Shown: positions 24,907 to 33,649 of the stretch, piece by piece | Layout: each line of letters opens with the position of its first letter | Numbering within the stretch: position 1 is the stretch's first letter | Source: Ardenticatenaceae bacterium | GTDB lineage: Bacteria; Chloroflexota; Anaerolineae; Promineifilales; Promineifilaceae | Reading direction: 5' to 3' | NCBI GenBank assembly: GCA_020634215.1 | Contig: JACKCD010000033.1 | Span: forward strand, 1-60,607 | DNA length: 60,607 bases | Notes under the pieces: model-generated | Told to the model about the DNA's origin: nothing | The model's input: the letters and a program-made list of their open reading frames with translations, nothing else | Databases searched by the model: none | Translations under genes and position numbers: made by a program

Positions 24907-26292
24907 ATGACCTGGCAAACCTATCTCAAACAAAACGAAGCCCGCTTTCTCAGCGAGCTATTTGATTTTATACGCATCCCCAGCATCTCCGCCCTGCCCA
25001 GCCACGCCGACGACGTGGTTCGATCTGCCAACTGGGTAGCGCAGCGGCTGACCACCGCCGGGGTGGAACATGCCGAAGTACTGCCAACCGGCGGCCACCC
25101 CGTCGTTTATGGCGACTGGCTCCACGCGCCCAACATGCCCACCGTCCTCATTTACGGCCATTTTGACGTGCAGCCGGTGGACCCCATTGAGTTATGGGAT
25201 TCCCCGCCGTTTGAGCCGCGAGTGGAAAACGGCTGTATTTACGCCCGTGGGGCCTCCGACGACAAAGGGGGGATGCTGACTCCGATTTTGGCCGTGGAAG
25301 CGTTGCTGCAAAGCGAGGCCAGGCTGCCGCTCAACGTCAAATTTATCTTTGAAGGGCAGGAGGAAATTGGTAGCCCGCAGCTTCCGGCGTTTATGGCCGC
25401 CAACCGCGACCGCTTTGCCTGTGATTTGGTGGTCAGTGCCGACGGCTTGCAGTGGACGGCCGATGAGCCGTCGCTGGTGGTGGGGTTAAAGGGGTTGGCG
25501 GCGCTGCAAATTGACGTGCAAACGGCTAACAGCGACCTTCATTCCGGCTTGCACGGTGGCGCGGTGCCCAACCCCATCCACGCCCTGGTTCGCATTCTCG
25601 ATTCACTGCGGAGTCCCGAGGGCAAGATTATGGTGGATGGGTTTTATGACGATGTGGTGGCGTTGAGTGAGGTGGAGAGGGAGCAGTTAACGGCCGTTCC
25701 CTTCGATGAAACCGCCTACAAAGCTAGCCTCGGTCTCGACGACCTCTTTGGCGAACCCGGCTACACCACCCGCGAACGCAACTGGACGCGCCCGACGCTG
25801 GAAATCAACGGCATTTGGGGTGGCTTTCAGGGAGAAGGCACGAAAACGGTCATCCCCAACCAGGCCCACGCTAAAATCACCTGCCGTTTGGTCGCCAATC
25901 AAGACCCGGCCAACATCATTCGCCAAATCAGCGACCACGTTGCCCGCCACACCCCGCCCGGTGCCAAAGTGACCATCACCCCGCGCAGCGGCAGCTCCAC
26001 CCCCTACCTCATGCCCACCGACCACCCCGGCAACGTCGCCGCCGCCGCCGTGCTGGAAGAGCTGTACGGCCAGGCTCCTTACGTCACCCGGCTCGGTGGC
26101 AGCATTCCCGTTTGCTCGCTGTTCCTCAAAGAGTTGGCGGCCTACACGGTGGGGTTTGGCTTCAGCATAGACGATGAAAACCTGCACGCCCCCAACGAAT
26201 TTATCCGTATCCGCAACTTTGAGCGGGGGCAGCGCGGTTACTGTATGCTGCTAAAGGAGTTGGCGGAAACGCTCACACAAGGATCGCACTAA
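24907..26292 (+). CDS. M20 family dipeptidase
   Basis: A 461-residue zinc peptidase of the M20 (CNDP/ArgE/DapE-like) family. Metal and catalytic motifs are in order: IYGHFDVQPVD (His, Asp), ARGASDDKGG (bridging Asp), EGQEEIGS (catalytic Glu and metal Glu), VSADG (metal Asp) and the C-terminal ENLHAPNEFI (His). The dimerisation domain lies in the middle (SDLHSGLHGG). It should release amino acids from dipeptides or N-acyl substrates in the cytosol. It sits 30 bases upstream of a C69-type dipeptidase gene on the same strand, so both likely serve peptide use. Confidence 0.9.
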   Translation: MTWQTYLKQNEARFLSELFDFIRIPSISALPSHADDVVRSANWVAQRLTTAGVEHAEVLPTGGHPVVYGDWLHAPNMPTVLIYGHFDVQPVDPIELWDSPPFEPRVENGCIYARGASDDKGGMLTPILAVEALLQSEARLPLNVKFIFEGQEEIGSPQLPAFMAANRDRFACDLVVSADGLQWTADEPSLVVGLKGLAALQIDVQTANSDLHSGLHGGAVPNPIHALVRILDSLRSPEGKIMVDGFYDDVVALSEVEREQLTAVPFDETAYKASLGLDDLFGEPGYTTRERNWTRPTLEINGIWGGFQGEGTKTVIPNQAHAKITCRLVANQDPANIIRQISDHVARHTPPGAKVTITPRSGSSTPYLMPTDHPGNVAAAAVLEELYGQAPYVTRLGGSIPVCSLFLKELAAYTVGFGFSIDDENLHAPNEFIRIRNFERGQRGYCMLLKELAETLTQGSH

Positions 26293-26322
26293 CGGCCGTT
26301 CTGCCACAAAAGGATTATTCTC

Positions 26323-27747
26323 ATGAGCTACGCTGTGTATGTGGGTAAACAGTTGACGGCAAACGGCCGTTCCTATCTCGCCGGGTATGGAGATGAACCA
26401 TCGAGCCACTGGCTGGAACTGGTGCCACGCCAGCGGCATCCAGCCGAGGCGACGATTACCGTGGGCGTAACCCCGCAGGCCGAAATGCCGGGGGAACTGA
26501 TGGACATTCCGCAGGTGGCGGAAACGGCGCGGCATTTGCGCGTCAGCTACTCCTACTATCGCGGCGTGCCTGCCCCACTGACCAACGGCGGGTTGAACGA
26601 ACACGGTGTCGCCGTGCGCGATGTTTGGTCCCCTTCGCGCCCGGAACTGGTGCAAATGACCCCGCGCAACCAGCGCGGCCCCAACTACAGCGACCTAGCG
26701 CGGATCGTGGTTGAACGTGCCCACACCGCCCGCGAAGGGGTGGAAATCATTGGCGATCTGATCGCCCGCTATGGCTACTCAACCTATGGCGGCAACTCCC
26801 ACTTTATTGCCGATGCCGACGAGGGGTGGGTGGTGCTTGAGTTTGCCGGGGGGCAGGGGCTGTGGGCGGCACAGCGGGTGGGTACCAACAACATTCGGGT
26901 GTCGCGGCCGGGGTACATTGGGGCGATTGCGGCCGATTTTGCCAGCGACCCCAACGTGATGGCACCGCCCCATTTGGTGTCGTTTGCCGTGGCGCAAGGG
27001 TGGTATGTGCCGGACGAGACGGGGTTGTTTGATGTGAACAAGGTGTATGGAGATGGAAACGGCCGTTCTGCCGGGGTGCGCCTCATCGAGGACGAACTAA
27101 CCCGCCTGGCTGCAACACGCAAGCTCACGCTGGAAGACATCATTTGGGCGGTGCGCCACCCGCAGCTAACGGGCGACACCGCCGGGTACGGGCAAATTGT
27201 GCCGCTGGCTCCCCAGCCTTACCCCGAACTGCGCTGCCTATGGCACACGCAGTCAGGGTCGGTGGCCGCGCCGTTTGTCCCCGTCTTTTTGGGCTGCAGC
27301 GACCTGCCGCCAGAGTTTAAGCAGCACCGATACCTCACCCATGACGAGTCGCGCCGCTTTGTGGACGGGCGCAAGGGGTCAACTAATCAGTCGCAGGTGC
27401 CGCAAACGGTCGAGGCAACGCGCTCGGCGTTCCGGGCGGTTAAGCGGCTGCTGTATTGGGTGCTGGAACATCATGAGGAGTTGGTGGGGGAAATAACGGC
27501 CGTTTTCCAAGCCCACGAAGCCCGCCTCATCGCCGAACACAACGACATTGTAGCCACCGCCGCCACGCTGCTCCATGCCAACCAGCCAGAGCTGGCACGC
27601 CGCTACCTGACCTATTACAGCCAAACGGAGCTACTTAACGGGCTGCGGTTAGTGGAAACCTTGACGGCGTATGCCGAAACACGCAGTCGTCTGCGGCATG
27701 GGCTACGCGAGACGGTTGGCAGTCAGGGGCCGGGGCAGGTTTGGTAG
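26323..27747 (+). CDS. C69/PepD-type dipeptidase-like protein with Ser in place of the nucleophile Cys
   Basis: A 474-residue protein of the C69 dipeptidase family (Ntn-hydrolase fold): the regions GGLNEHGVAVRDVWSPS, RGPNYSDLARIVVERA, YGYSTYGGNSHFIAD, EGWVVLEFAGG and NIRVSRPGYIG follow the family order. Family members normally start (after Met or a propeptide) with a nucleophilic Cys in CTTxxVGK. Here the sequence is M-SYAVYVGK, so the aligned residue is Ser2, which could still serve as an Ntn nucleophile after Met removal, or activity could be lost. It follows the M20 peptidase by 30 bases. No signal peptide is present. Confidence 0.82.
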   Translation: MSYAVYVGKQLTANGRSYLAGYGDEPSSHWLELVPRQRHPAEATITVGVTPQAEMPGELMDIPQVAETARHLRVSYSYYRGVPAPLTNGGLNEHGVAVRDVWSPSRPELVQMTPRNQRGPNYSDLARIVVERAHTAREGVEIIGDLIARYGYSTYGGNSHFIADADEGWVVLEFAGGQGLWAAQRVGTNNIRVSRPGYIGAIAADFASDPNVMAPPHLVSFAVAQGWYVPDETGLFDVNKVYGDGNGRSAGVRLIEDELTRLAATRKLTLEDIIWAVRHPQLTGDTAGYGQIVPLAPQPYPELRCLWHTQSGSVAAPFVPVFLGCSDLPPEFKQHRYLTHDESRRFVDGRKGSTNQSQVPQTVEATRSAFRAVKRLLYWVLEHHEELVGEITAVFQAHEARLIAEHNDIVATAATLLHANQPELARRYLTYYSQTELLNGLRLVETLTAYAETRSRLRHGLRETVGSQGPGQVW

Positions 27748-27799
27748 CTATAAAACTCGTTGTTACTGGCAAAAACAAAACGCCAAAAGGAGACCTTCA

Positions 27800-29146
27800 A
27801 TGTCTAATAATGTATATGGGATTGATCCAACTATATTGAATTCGTCTGTTCTTACGGGCAAACGTTCAGTAGATACCGGGATTGGGTTCGGAGTACCACG
27901 CAGTTTTCCCTTCCAGCAAGCGGTTCCGCTAACTGACGCATGGACTATTACAAAAGATCCAGTGACTACGGGATGGTCGGTCGAACCAAATGATGGGTTC
28001 CTTCGTTTTGAAGCGACCTCTGTGGGTAACAACCATCACGAGCAAGTGACTGCCGCGATCAATGGGTCTTTTTCCTCAACCAATGCAACCATTACCATTG
28101 CCTTTCAACTACGGATAAATAAAGTCAATACATTGGTTGGAAGTTCCGAAGGATTTAACTTTCCCCAAGGGTTAGGGCTTTTCCTCTATCAAAATGCACC
28201 TTCGGACTATTATTACAAAGACATAGTCAACGAAAATCGCTTCCTGCAACATTCCAAAATCAAAGCGGACGGGACGTGGCACCGTATTGTCATGACCATT
28301 CAGCAAAGTGGAAATGTGATAATGCTGTGGGAAGACGATGAGTTGATGTTTACCTGGAATCCAGTTCAGCCTATTGGTGAGATTGTGGAAGCCTCTTTTG
28401 GCATCTGGGCAAATGGAGGCAGCGGCAGCATTGACCTGGGTGATGTTACCGTTCTGGTTGGCTTGAACCAACAAGCCAGGCTTAGCCGATCTGTTGCCCA
28501 GCCTGCCCAAAACTTTCTGACAGCCCACATCACGACTGTGCAGGGACTGGCATCGTATGTGACAAACGCCCTGGCAGCAGCCGAACCTGTTGCAGAAGCA
28601 TTACGCGCCATCTCTGTAGGACCTGGTGCTCTCTTTTGGGGGCTAAGCATTAGCCCAGAGCTGAAGCAAGCCGCACAAACCATGCACCAGGATCCACGAA
28701 TCACAGCCCTGGTTACCCAGGCAAAGCAACTCTTACCGCTAAAAAAAGAGTTTTCATTCTATATTGGCATTGGCGGAAGTGCGTCATGGATCATCTCAGG
28801 GGGGTACAGCTTGGGATTCTTGCTCAACGCAACGCCTAACCCATCCGAACCTCAATTCGCGGTACTTACCTTAAACGCCGGAGCCGCTACGAATATTGGC
28901 ATCCAAGCCAGTGTGGATATTGGCTTTGTTAATCCGCAAACACCGCGTGAGTCTTTGGGCTTAGGGGCTTATGTACAGGTGGATGCAGGGGAAGCTGTCC
29001 AATTTAGCGCAGGGATATCTGGTGGTATTCCCCTGCGTGCAGGAGAAAACGCTGGCCTCATCGTTATCGGTGGTCTAGGTGTCAGCGTACTCCCCGTTGA
29101 CGTTGCAGCGGGGCTGACCTACACTTTTAACATGGCTCAACTTTAA
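27800..29146 (+). CDS. Unrecognised protein with LamG-like and glycine-rich beta regions
   Basis: A 448-residue protein that I do not recognise. Residues 45-210 look like a beta-sandwich of the LamG/concanavalin type (GWSVEPNDGFLRFEA, GTWHRIVMTIQ, IMLWEDDELMFTW). Residues 310-448 are rich in glycine and small residues and alternate hydrophobic strands (FYIGIGGSASWIISGGYS ... AGLTYTFNMAQL), like a beta-barrel or lipid-contacting sheet. There is no signal peptide. The ATG at 27800 is preceded by AAAAGGAGACC. The gene is more AT-rich than its neighbours and has no AACGGCCGTT copy, consistent with recent acquisition. It stands alone, 52 bases after the C69 gene. Confidence 0.6.
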   Translation: MSNNVYGIDPTILNSSVLTGKRSVDTGIGFGVPRSFPFQQAVPLTDAWTITKDPVTTGWSVEPNDGFLRFEATSVGNNHHEQVTAAINGSFSSTNATITIAFQLRINKVNTLVGSSEGFNFPQGLGLFLYQNAPSDYYYKDIVNENRFLQHSKIKADGTWHRIVMTIQQSGNVIMLWEDDELMFTWNPVQPIGEIVEASFGIWANGGSGSIDLGDVTVLVGLNQQARLSRSVAQPAQNFLTAHITTVQGLASYVTNALAAAEPVAEALRAISVGPGALFWGLSISPELKQAAQTMHQDPRITALVTQAKQLLPLKKEFSFYIGIGGSASWIISGGYSLGFLLNATPNPSEPQFAVLTLNAGAATNIGIQASVDIGFVNPQTPRESLGLGAYVQVDAGEAVQFSAGISGGIPLRAGENAGLIVIGGLGVSVLPVDVAAGLTYTFNMAQL

Positions 29147-29243
29147 AAAGCGATCCGGTGGATGAGGAGGAACAACGGCCGTTAACCAACACGCTGAATT
29201 AGGCAGGGGAGCAAAGGAGATTTCTCCCCTGCCTCCCTGCTCC

Positions 29244-30476
29244 CTACACCACCCCATCCAACCGCAGCAGCGTCTCCAGCAGCACCCGCCCCCCATTCAC
29301 ATTGTCCTCCGGCACGGTGTATTCATCGGGCGAATGGCTAATACCCCCTTCGCTCGGCACAAAAATCATACCGATGGGACACAGTTGGACAATATTCATC
29401 CCATCGTGCCCAGCCCCGCTGGGCATCACCCGGTGCAACAGCCCCAGCGCCCGGCACGAAGCGGCAATTGCTTCCATGATGCGCGGGTCGGCCAGCACCG
29501 GCTCCTTGTCTTCCACAAAATCAAATTCCGCCCCCACCGCCTCGGCAGCTAAACGCAATTCGGTCTCGGCCGCGTCAAGAACGGCCGTTTCCAGCCCCCG
29601 AATCTCCACCGAAAGCTCCACCCGCCCCGGGATCACATTCGCCACCCCCGGCGACACCGTGACCTCACCCACCGTTCCCACAATCCCATGCGCCACCGCC
29701 ACATCCCGCACCTGCAGCACATAGGGCGCGGCCAGCCACAGCGCGTCGCGGCGGCTCGCCATGGGTGTGGTGCCAGCGTGGTTGGCATAACCGAGAAAAA
29801 CCACCTGATAGCGGCGAATGCCAACGATACCCGACACGACCCCAACGGCCGTTTTTGTCTCCGCCAGCAAGCCCCCCTGCTCCACATGCAGCTCCACATA
29901 CGCCGCCAGGCTGCCCACCGGCCGCGCCGCCTCGGTGATGCGGTTGGGGTCAAGCCCGGCTTCGCGCAAAATGTCGGCCAGGGAACGGCCGTTCCATCCC
30001 AACCGCTGCAACAGCCCCACATCGTAATTGCCCGCCATCAACCGGCTGCCCATCGTCCCCCCCGCCATCGTCGCTTCCTCGGCAGCAAAATTGATGATCG
30101 CCACCGGATGGCGCAGCCGCACCCCAGCCGCGTGCAGCGTCCGCACTGCCGCCAATGCCGCCAACACCCCCAACGCCCCGTCATATTTGCCCCCGTGCGG
30201 CACGGTGTCGGTGTGGGAGGCCAGGGCAATGGGGGGCAAATCTGGCTCGGTGCCAGGGTAAAGGGCAATCGTATTCCCCGCCGCATCCTCCGTCACTGCC
30301 AGCCCCAGCTTTTCCATTTCACCGCGCACCCAGGCTCGGCCGGCCCTGTCCGCCGCCCCATACGCCAGCCGCACCATCCCGCCCGTCGTCTCATCCACCC
30401 CAATTTGCGCCAGCACCTCCAAATCGGCCAGCAGTTGTTCGCCGTCAAACATTGCCTGCAAAGAATTGATTGTCAT
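29244..30476 (-). CDS. M20 amidohydrolase (N-carbamoyl-L-amino acid hydrolase/allantoate amidohydrolase-like)
   Basis: A 410-residue zinc hydrolase of the hydantoinase/carbamoylase branch of M20: SHTDTVPHGGKYDGALGV supplies the first metal ligands, FAAEEATMAGGTMGSR the catalytic Glu and bridging region, YVELHVEQGGLL the next His, and PSGAGHDGMNI plus GGISHSPDEY the C-terminal ligands. It removes a carbamoyl or ureido group from amino acids or purine-degradation intermediates. The ATG at 30474-30476 (MTINSLQAMF) is chosen, preceded by GAGGTAG; the longer open frame upstream is repeat-derived. It faces the molybdopterin dehydrogenase gene divergently, which could fit a shared purine or heterocycle catabolism. 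Confidence 0.87.
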   Translation of the reverse strand: MTINSLQAMFDGEQLLADLEVLAQIGVDETTGGMVRLAYGAADRAGRAWVRGEMEKLGLAVTEDAAGNTIALYPGTEPDLPPIALASHTDTVPHGGKYDGALGVLAALAAVRTLHAAGVRLRHPVAIINFAAEEATMAGGTMGSRLMAGNYDVGLLQRLGWNGRSLADILREAGLDPNRITEAARPVGSLAAYVELHVEQGGLLAETKTAVGVVSGIVGIRRYQVVFLGYANHAGTTPMASRRDALWLAAPYVLQVRDVAVAHGIVGTVGEVTVSPGVANVIPGRVELSVEIRGLETAVLDAAETELRLAAEAVGAEFDFVEDKEPVLADPRIMEAIAASCRALGLLHRVMPSGAGHDGMNIVQLCPIGMIFVPSEGGISHSPDEYTVPEDNVNGGRVLLETLLRLDGVV

Positions 30477-30492
30477 CGCTACCTCATGATCC

Positions 30493-30550
30493 GGGCGTAT
30501 GCAATACGCCCCTACAAATGCCGCCCTGTAGGGGCGTATTGCATACGCCC
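30493..30550. repeat. GGGCGTATGCAATACGCCC hairpin repeat
   Basis: GGGCGTATGCAATACGCCCC at the left is answered by GGGGCGTATTGCATACGCCC at the right, so each arm is itself nearly palindromic. It lies in the divergent spacer between the M20 hydrolase and the molybdopterin dehydrogenase. Confidence 0.75.
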
Positions 30551-30713
30551 TTTCTTTATTACCCGCAAATGGTATGGGCAATTCCAACCACAAGCAAACA
30601 AAGATGCCTGCCACCCTTTTTTGCGCTACCATCACCCAATCTGTAGAGCAATTTTGCAAAATTGCCCTACGCACGCAAACATGACCCAATGGGGAAACTG
30701 TAAGTTTGGGGAT

Positions 30714-30746
30714 CAATCTCCAATCTCTAATCTCCCAATCTCTATC
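30714..30746. repeat. 7 bp-unit GAGATTG repeat, single arm, before the dehydrogenase gene
   Basis: CAATCTC, CAATCTC, TAATCTC, CCAATCTC units end 11 bases before the ATG of the dehydrogenase gene; the ribosome site CAGGAGG lies between them. Confidence 0.65.
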
Positions 30747-30757
30747 CAGGAGGCCAC

Positions 30758-33418
30758 ATGACCAACGGACTTGAACTAATTATCAACGGCAGGACACACT
30801 GGGTAACGGCCGTTCCCGAAACCCCACTACTCTATGTGTTACGCAACGACTTGGGGCTGAAAGGGCCAAAATATGGCTGTGGGCAGGAGCAGTGCAACGC
30901 CTGCAAAGTGCTGGTAGACGGCCAGGACGTGCCATCCTGCAAACTCCCTATCCAGCAGGTCGCCGGGCTGCCCATCACCACCGTTGAGGGGCTGGGCAGT
31001 GCCGACAACCCCCACCCACTGCAAGAAGCGTTTGCCGCCGAGCAAGCGATTCAGTGCGGCTATTGCGCCGCCGGGATGGTCATCGCCGCCCAGGGGCTGC
31101 TCAACCGCACCCGCTACCCCAGCGACGACGACATCCGCGCCGCGCTGGCCGACAATCTTTGCCGCTGCGGGGTGTATGAACGGGTACGGCGGGCGATCAA
31201 GCTGCGAATCGGCCGGCCGCACTGGGATCCCATCTACGACATCATCACCCTGGCCGACCCGGCCGCACCTGCCGCCACCGCCCTACCTCCTTCCATCGCC
31301 CAAACGCCCGATCTTGACGCTTGGATTCAGATTAACCATGACGAAACGGTGACGATTTTTTCCGGCAAGGTGGAGATTGGGCAGGGGATTAAAACGGCCG
31401 TTTCCCAAATCGCCGCCGAAGAACTGGACATAGCTCTGTCGCGCATCCGCATCATCAGCGGCGACACCGGGCAGGTGCCGGATGAAGGGCTGACGGCGGG
31501 CAGCATGTCGGTGGAAGTCAGCGGACGGGCTTTGCGCGTGGCCGCCGCCGAAGCCCGCCACCTGCTGCTGACGCTGGCCTTTGAGGAACTGGAAGCCAGC
31601 GACCTGGCCGCCCTTCAGATCAACGATGGCGTGATCACCGACCCCGCCACTGGCCGCCAAACAAGCTACTGGAAGCTGATGGGAGGCAAACAGTTTGGCC
31701 GCACCATCAGCGGCACAATCGCCCCCAAAGACCCCACCGCCTACACGCTCATCGGCCAGCCAGCTCCCCGCGCCGATGTGGTGCCCAAGCTGACGGGGGT
31801 TCCCAGCTATGTCCACGACCTCGATTTGCCGGGGATGGTGCATGGGCGGGTGGTACGGCCACCCAGCTACGGGGCGCGGCTGGTGAATGTGGACGAAACG
31901 GCCGTTTCCCACCTCCCCGGCGTGCTGGCGGTCATCCACGACGGCAGCTTTCTGGCCGTCATCGCCGAACGCGAAGAGCAAGCCATCTGGGCTTCTGAAT
32001 CGCTACGCGCAAATGCCACCTGGCACGACCACGCCCCACTCCCCGCTCCCGACACCCTCTACAGCCACCTGCTCACCCAGCCGGCCGAATCGGTGCTGGT
32101 GCGGGAGGGAACGGCCGTTGCCGACCCCATTCCCCCCGCCAACCCCAGTCCCACGCTGCAAGCCAGCTACTATCGCCCCTACCAAATGCACGGTTCGCTG
32201 GGGCCATCGGCGGCGGTAGCGCAATGGCAAGAGGGACAATTGACGGTGTGGAGCCACACCCAGGGGCCGTTTATTTTGCAGGCGGCTCTCGCCGAAGCGT
32301 TGGCACTGTCGCCGCAGCAGGTGCGGGTTATCCACACTGAGGGGGCGGGAACCTACGGCCACAATGGGGCTGACGATGCGGCGATGGATGCGGCACTGCT
32401 GGCGCTGGCGCTGCCCGACCGCCCGGTGTCGCTAAAATGGATGCGCGACGATGAACACAGTTGGGAACCGTATGGCCCGGCGATGGTGGTGAAGCTGGCG
32501 GCGACGCTCCACGACGGCCACATCGCCGACTGGAACCATGACGTGTGGAGCTACCCCCACATGGGTCGCCCCCGGCCAATGGGGGATAGTTCGGGGTTGG
32601 TGGCGGCGTGGCACAGAAAACGGCCGTTTTCCCGCACCCCACAACCCCTCTTTCTGGGCAACCATGCTGGCAGCTATCGCAACGCCGACCCGCTCTACGA
32701 TTTTGCCCACAAGCGGGTCGTTGCCCACCACGTTGCCAACAGCCCTCTCCGCACCTCCTCCCTCCGCAGCCTGGGGGCGTATGCCAACGTCTTTGCCATC
32801 GAATCGTTTATGGACGAACTGACCCACGCCGCTGGAGCCGACCCGGCGGCGTTCCGGCTGGCGCATCTGGCCGACGACCGCGCCAAGGCGGTGATTGAAG
32901 CGGCGGCCAACAAGGTGGGCTGGCATAGCTACACGCCAAGCGAGGGGCGCGGCTTGGGCATTGCCTTTGCCCAATACAAGAACCGGCAGTGTTATGCCGC
33001 CATTGCCGTGGAGGTGGCGGTGAACCGAGAAACGGGAGCCATCAAGCTGCTGCGGGCGGTGATTGCCGCCGATGCCGGGCAAATGGTGAACCCGGACGGG
33101 ATGAGCAACCAGCTTGAAGGGGGCTTTGTGCAGGCGGCAAGCTGGACGCTGGCCGAAGCGGTGGATTTTGCCCCCGACGGCATCCGCAGCCGCGACTGGG
33201 ACAGCTACCCGGTGCTACGTTTTGACAACGTGCCGCCCATCGAGACGGTGCTAATCAACCGCCCCCACCTCCCGTTTTTGGGGGTAGGTGAGGCGACGCA
33301 AAACCCGACCCCGGCGGCGATTGCCAATGCCGTTTTTGCAGCCGTTGGCGTGCGGCTGCGGGAAATTCCGTTTACGCCGGAACGGGTGCTAGCAGCATTG
33401 GCAAATACAATTTCGTAG
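30758..33418 (+). CDS. Fused 2Fe-2S / molybdopterin dehydrogenase (isoquinoline 1-oxidoreductase-like)
   Basis: An 886-residue xanthine oxidase-family hydroxylase. Residues 1-155 carry both [2Fe-2S] clusters: the ferredoxin type (Cys41, 46, 49, 61) and the CO-dehydrogenase type (Cys100, 103, 135, 137). Residues 170-886 form the molybdopterin subunit, with KVEIGQGIKTAVSQIAAEEL near its start and GVGEATQNPTPAAIANAV near its end, where the Glu is the base catalyst. No FAD domain is present, as in isoquinoline/nicotinate-type enzymes with a cytochrome acceptor. Those usually have two subunits (IorA, IorB), so the fusion is notable. No Tat signal is visible, so it may be cytoplasmic. AGGAGG precedes the ATG. 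Confidence 0.85.
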   Translation: MTNGLELIINGRTHWVTAVPETPLLYVLRNDLGLKGPKYGCGQEQCNACKVLVDGQDVPSCKLPIQQVAGLPITTVEGLGSADNPHPLQEAFAAEQAIQCGYCAAGMVIAAQGLLNRTRYPSDDDIRAALADNLCRCGVYERVRRAIKLRIGRPHWDPIYDIITLADPAAPAATALPPSIAQTPDLDAWIQINHDETVTIFSGKVEIGQGIKTAVSQIAAEELDIALSRIRIISGDTGQVPDEGLTAGSMSVEVSGRALRVAAAEARHLLLTLAFEELEASDLAALQINDGVITDPATGRQTSYWKLMGGKQFGRTISGTIAPKDPTAYTLIGQPAPRADVVPKLTGVPSYVHDLDLPGMVHGRVVRPPSYGARLVNVDETAVSHLPGVLAVIHDGSFLAVIAEREEQAIWASESLRANATWHDHAPLPAPDTLYSHLLTQPAESVLVREGTAVADPIPPANPSPTLQASYYRPYQMHGSLGPSAAVAQWQEGQLTVWSHTQGPFILQAALAEALALSPQQVRVIHTEGAGTYGHNGADDAAMDAALLALALPDRPVSLKWMRDDEHSWEPYGPAMVVKLAATLHDGHIADWNHDVWSYPHMGRPRPMGDSSGLVAAWHRKRPFSRTPQPLFLGNHAGSYRNADPLYDFAHKRVVAHHVANSPLRTSSLRSLGAYANVFAIESFMDELTHAAGADPAAFRLAHLADDRAKAVIEAAANKVGWHSYTPSEGRGLGIAFAQYKNRQCYAAIAVEVAVNRETGAIKLLRAVIAADAGQMVNPDGMSNQLEGGFVQAASWTLAEAVDFAPDGIRSRDWDSYPVLRFDNVPPIETVLINRPHLPFLGVGEATQNPTPAAIANAVFAAVGVRLREIPFTPERVLAALANTIS

Positions 33419-33579
33419 AGGCAAAGGTGTCGAAAAGATGGATTGAACAGGTTAATGGCACTACGAATAGTATGCAACCGTGGCTCCGATGTTGTCACCA
33501 CAATGTCACCAGAAACGGCCGTTTAATTCGCCTCTCCCCGCACTCTGTATTACACTTGTGCCAAAATAATCACAAAAGT

Positions 33580-33643
33580 TGGAGATTGGAGATTAGAGAT
33601 TGTGAACCTTCATCAATCTCCACGCTCTAATCTCCAATCTCTA
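33580..33643. repeat. 7 bp-unit GAGATTG hairpin before moxR
   Basis: GGAGATT, GGAGATT, AGAGATT units are followed by CAATCTC, CACGCTC, TAATCTC, CAATCTC, forming a hairpin that ends seven bases before the MoxR start codon. Confidence 0.72.
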
Positions 33644-33649
33644 GACCCT

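Noticed and set aside
29688..30761. Long plus-strand open frame of 357 codons opposite the M20 hydrolase gene
   Set aside because: Its translation is low-complexity and His/Pro/Arg-rich, typical of antisense of a GC-rich gene, with no start signal or domain.
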